A stretch of 8,235 nucleotides of DNA. It comes from Pseudomonadota bacterium. Its GTDB lineage: Bacteria; Myxococcota; Myxococcia; Myxococcales; Myxococcaceae. The position numbers and the translations under genes were made by a program. Below the pieces are notes generated by a model. The model was not told the DNA's origin, did no database searches, and saw nothing but the letters and a program-made list of their open reading frames with translations. The stretch lies in contig JAFADT010000971.1 in NCBI GenBank assembly GCA_023424585.1, forward strand, positions 1 to 8,235, read 5' to 3'. Shown here piece after piece: positions 7,339 to 8,235 of the stretch. Each line of letters starts with the position of its first letter. Position 1 is the stretch's first letter.

Positions 7339-8235
7339 ATGGCCTCGGCTCCTGAAATCTGCGTCTTCGGCGCGGGCAGCATCGGCTGTTACGTGGGAGG
7401 GCGGCTCGCCGCGGCGGGCGCGGCGGTGCGCTTCATCGGGCGCGAGCGGGTCGTCTCGGAGGTGCGCGCGCACGGCCTGCACCTGACGGACTGGCGGGGC
7501 GCGGACCTGAAGGTGCCCGCCGCGGACGTGCGCATCGGCACGGAGTCGGACGCGCTGGCCACGGCGGACCTGGTGCTCGTCACGGTGAAGTCCGCGGCGA
7601 CGGAGGAGGCGGGACGGACGCTCGCGGCGCGGCTCAAGCCCGGGGCCCTCGTCATCAGCTTCCAGAACGGGCTGCGCAACGCGGAGGTGCTGCGCGGGCT
7701 GCTGCGCGGCCGCCCGGTGCTCACGGGGATGGTGCCCTTCAACGTCGCGGCGCAGGGGCAGGGCGGGTTCCACGCGGGCTCGGAGGGCACGCTGGAGGTG
7801 GAGCGACACGCGGGGCTCGCGCCGTTCCTGGAGGCGTTCGCCCGCGCGGGGCTGCCGCTGAAGCAGCACGCGGACATCGTCGCGGTGCAGTGGGCGAAGC
7901 TGCTGCTCAACCTCAACAACGCGCTCAACGCGCTGGCGGACCTGCCGCTCAAGGAGGAGCTGTCACGGCGCGCGTGGCGGCGGTGCCTGGCGCTCGCTCA
8001 GGGCGAGGCGCTGGCGGTGCTGGGCCGGGCCGGGGTGAAGCCCGCGAAGCTGACGCCGCTGCCGCCGGGGTGGATCCCCGCGCTGCTGGGCGCGCCGGAC
8101 GCGGTGTTCACGGTGCTGGCGAAGAAGATGCTGGCCATCGACCCGAAGGCGCGCTCGTCCATGTGGGACGACCTGCACGCGGGCCGCAGGACGGAGGTGG
8201 ACTACCTCAACGGCGAGGTGGTCCGGCTGGCCCGG
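7339..8235 (+). CDS. panE: 2-dehydropantoate 2-reductase (ketopantoate reductase), cut by window end
   Basis: Predicted NADPH-dependent reduction of ketopantoate to pantoate, a step of pantothenate/coenzyme A synthesis; cytoplasmic. The frame is open for 299 codons to the window edge, nearly the full family length of about 300-330, so only a short C-terminus is missing. The N-terminal Rossmann fold shows ICVFGAGSIGCYVGGRLAAAG (7-27), with GxGxxG at 11-16. VTVKS (81-85) and SFQNGLRN (107-114) are the conserved nucleotide-contacting blocks. The C-terminal helical domain has QWAKLLLNLNNALNAL (184-199), with K187 as the likely catalytic lysine. SSMWDDLHAGRRTEVDYLNG (273-292) follows, with E286 as the expected substrate-binding glutamate. 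It lies 24 nt after the CPBP gene with no obvious functional link. No other pantothenate gene is in view, and relatives acting on other 2-oxo acids share these motifs, so substrate specificity is inferred. Confidence 0.9.
   Translation, partial: MASAPEICVFGAGSIGCYVGGRLAAAGAAVRFIGRERVVSEVRAHGLHLTDWRGADLKVPAADVRIGTESDALATADLVLVTVKSAATEEAGRTLAARLKPGALVISFQNGLRNAEVLRGLLRGRPVLTGMVPFNVAAQGQGGFHAGSEGTLEVERHAGLAPFLEAFARAGLPLKQHADIVAVQWAKLLLNLNNALNALADLPLKEELSRRAWRRCLALAQGEALAVLGRAGVKPAKLTPLPPGWIPALLGAPDAVFTVLAKKMLAIDPKARSSMWDDLHAGRRTEVDYLNGEVVRLAR

Noticed and set aside
4057..7869. Minus-strand open frame of 1270 codons opposite the protease, CPBP and panE-like genes
   Set aside because: Low-complexity Arg/His/Val/Ala composition with no motifs, and it is antisense to three genes with clear signatures; it stays open because of third-position GC bias.
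6661..8235. Defence or bacteriocin-immunity island around the CPBP gene
   Set aside because: CPBP proteins can serve in immunity, but the neighbours are a protease and a metabolic reductase; no toxin, peptide precursor, transporter or mobile-element trace is present.

Overview
The window is a very GC-rich stretch of ordinary-looking bacterial chromosome. Strong G/C bias at third codon positions, long spurious ORFs on both strands, a lipid-anchored subtilisin with a cysteine-rich tail, and starts of the form 'hexamer - GC-rich spacer - ATG' all suggest a myxobacterium (Myxococcus/Corallococcus type). That assignment is inference from style; no rRNA or other marker gene is present. No rRNA, tRNA, IS element, CRISPR array or attachment site was seen.

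Left part, minus strand (about 1-2520): an aromatic amino acid operon read right to left. It starts with a DAHP synthase (aroF, 2520-1495), the entry step of the shikimate pathway. It continues after only 3 nt with anthranilate phosphoribosyltransferase (trpD, 1491-475), and, after a roughly 100 nt gap, with indole-3-glycerol-phosphate synthase (trpC, from 374, cut by the window start). The trpD-trpC gap holds a perfect 7-bp hairpin and a 35-codon ORF that overlaps the trpD stop and the trpC start by ATGA at both ends. No trpE or trpG lies between aroF and trpD.

Centre (2521-2708): a divergent intergenic region with clustered GCAA/TTGC repeats, presumably carrying promoters for aroF and for a plus-strand FAD-dependent amine-oxidase/phytoene-desaturase-like oxidoreductase (2709-3959) of unknown substrate.

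Right part, plus strand: a predicted secreted lipoprotein of the subtilisin family (4099-6576) has a propeptide, an S8 catalytic domain, two beta-sandwich-like regions and a C-terminal threefold cysteine repeat. A strong hairpin follows, then a small membrane protein of the CPBP (CAAX protease/Rce1) family with altered catalytic motifs (6661-7314). Last is a ketopantoate reductase-like gene (panE-like, from 7339, cut by the window end). These genes look like independent units rather than one pathway.

I found no convincing new multi-gene system. The items most worth a second look are the CPBP protein with Glu in place of the motif-2 His, the cysteine repeat of the protease, and the doubly overlapping mini-ORF between trpD and trpC.
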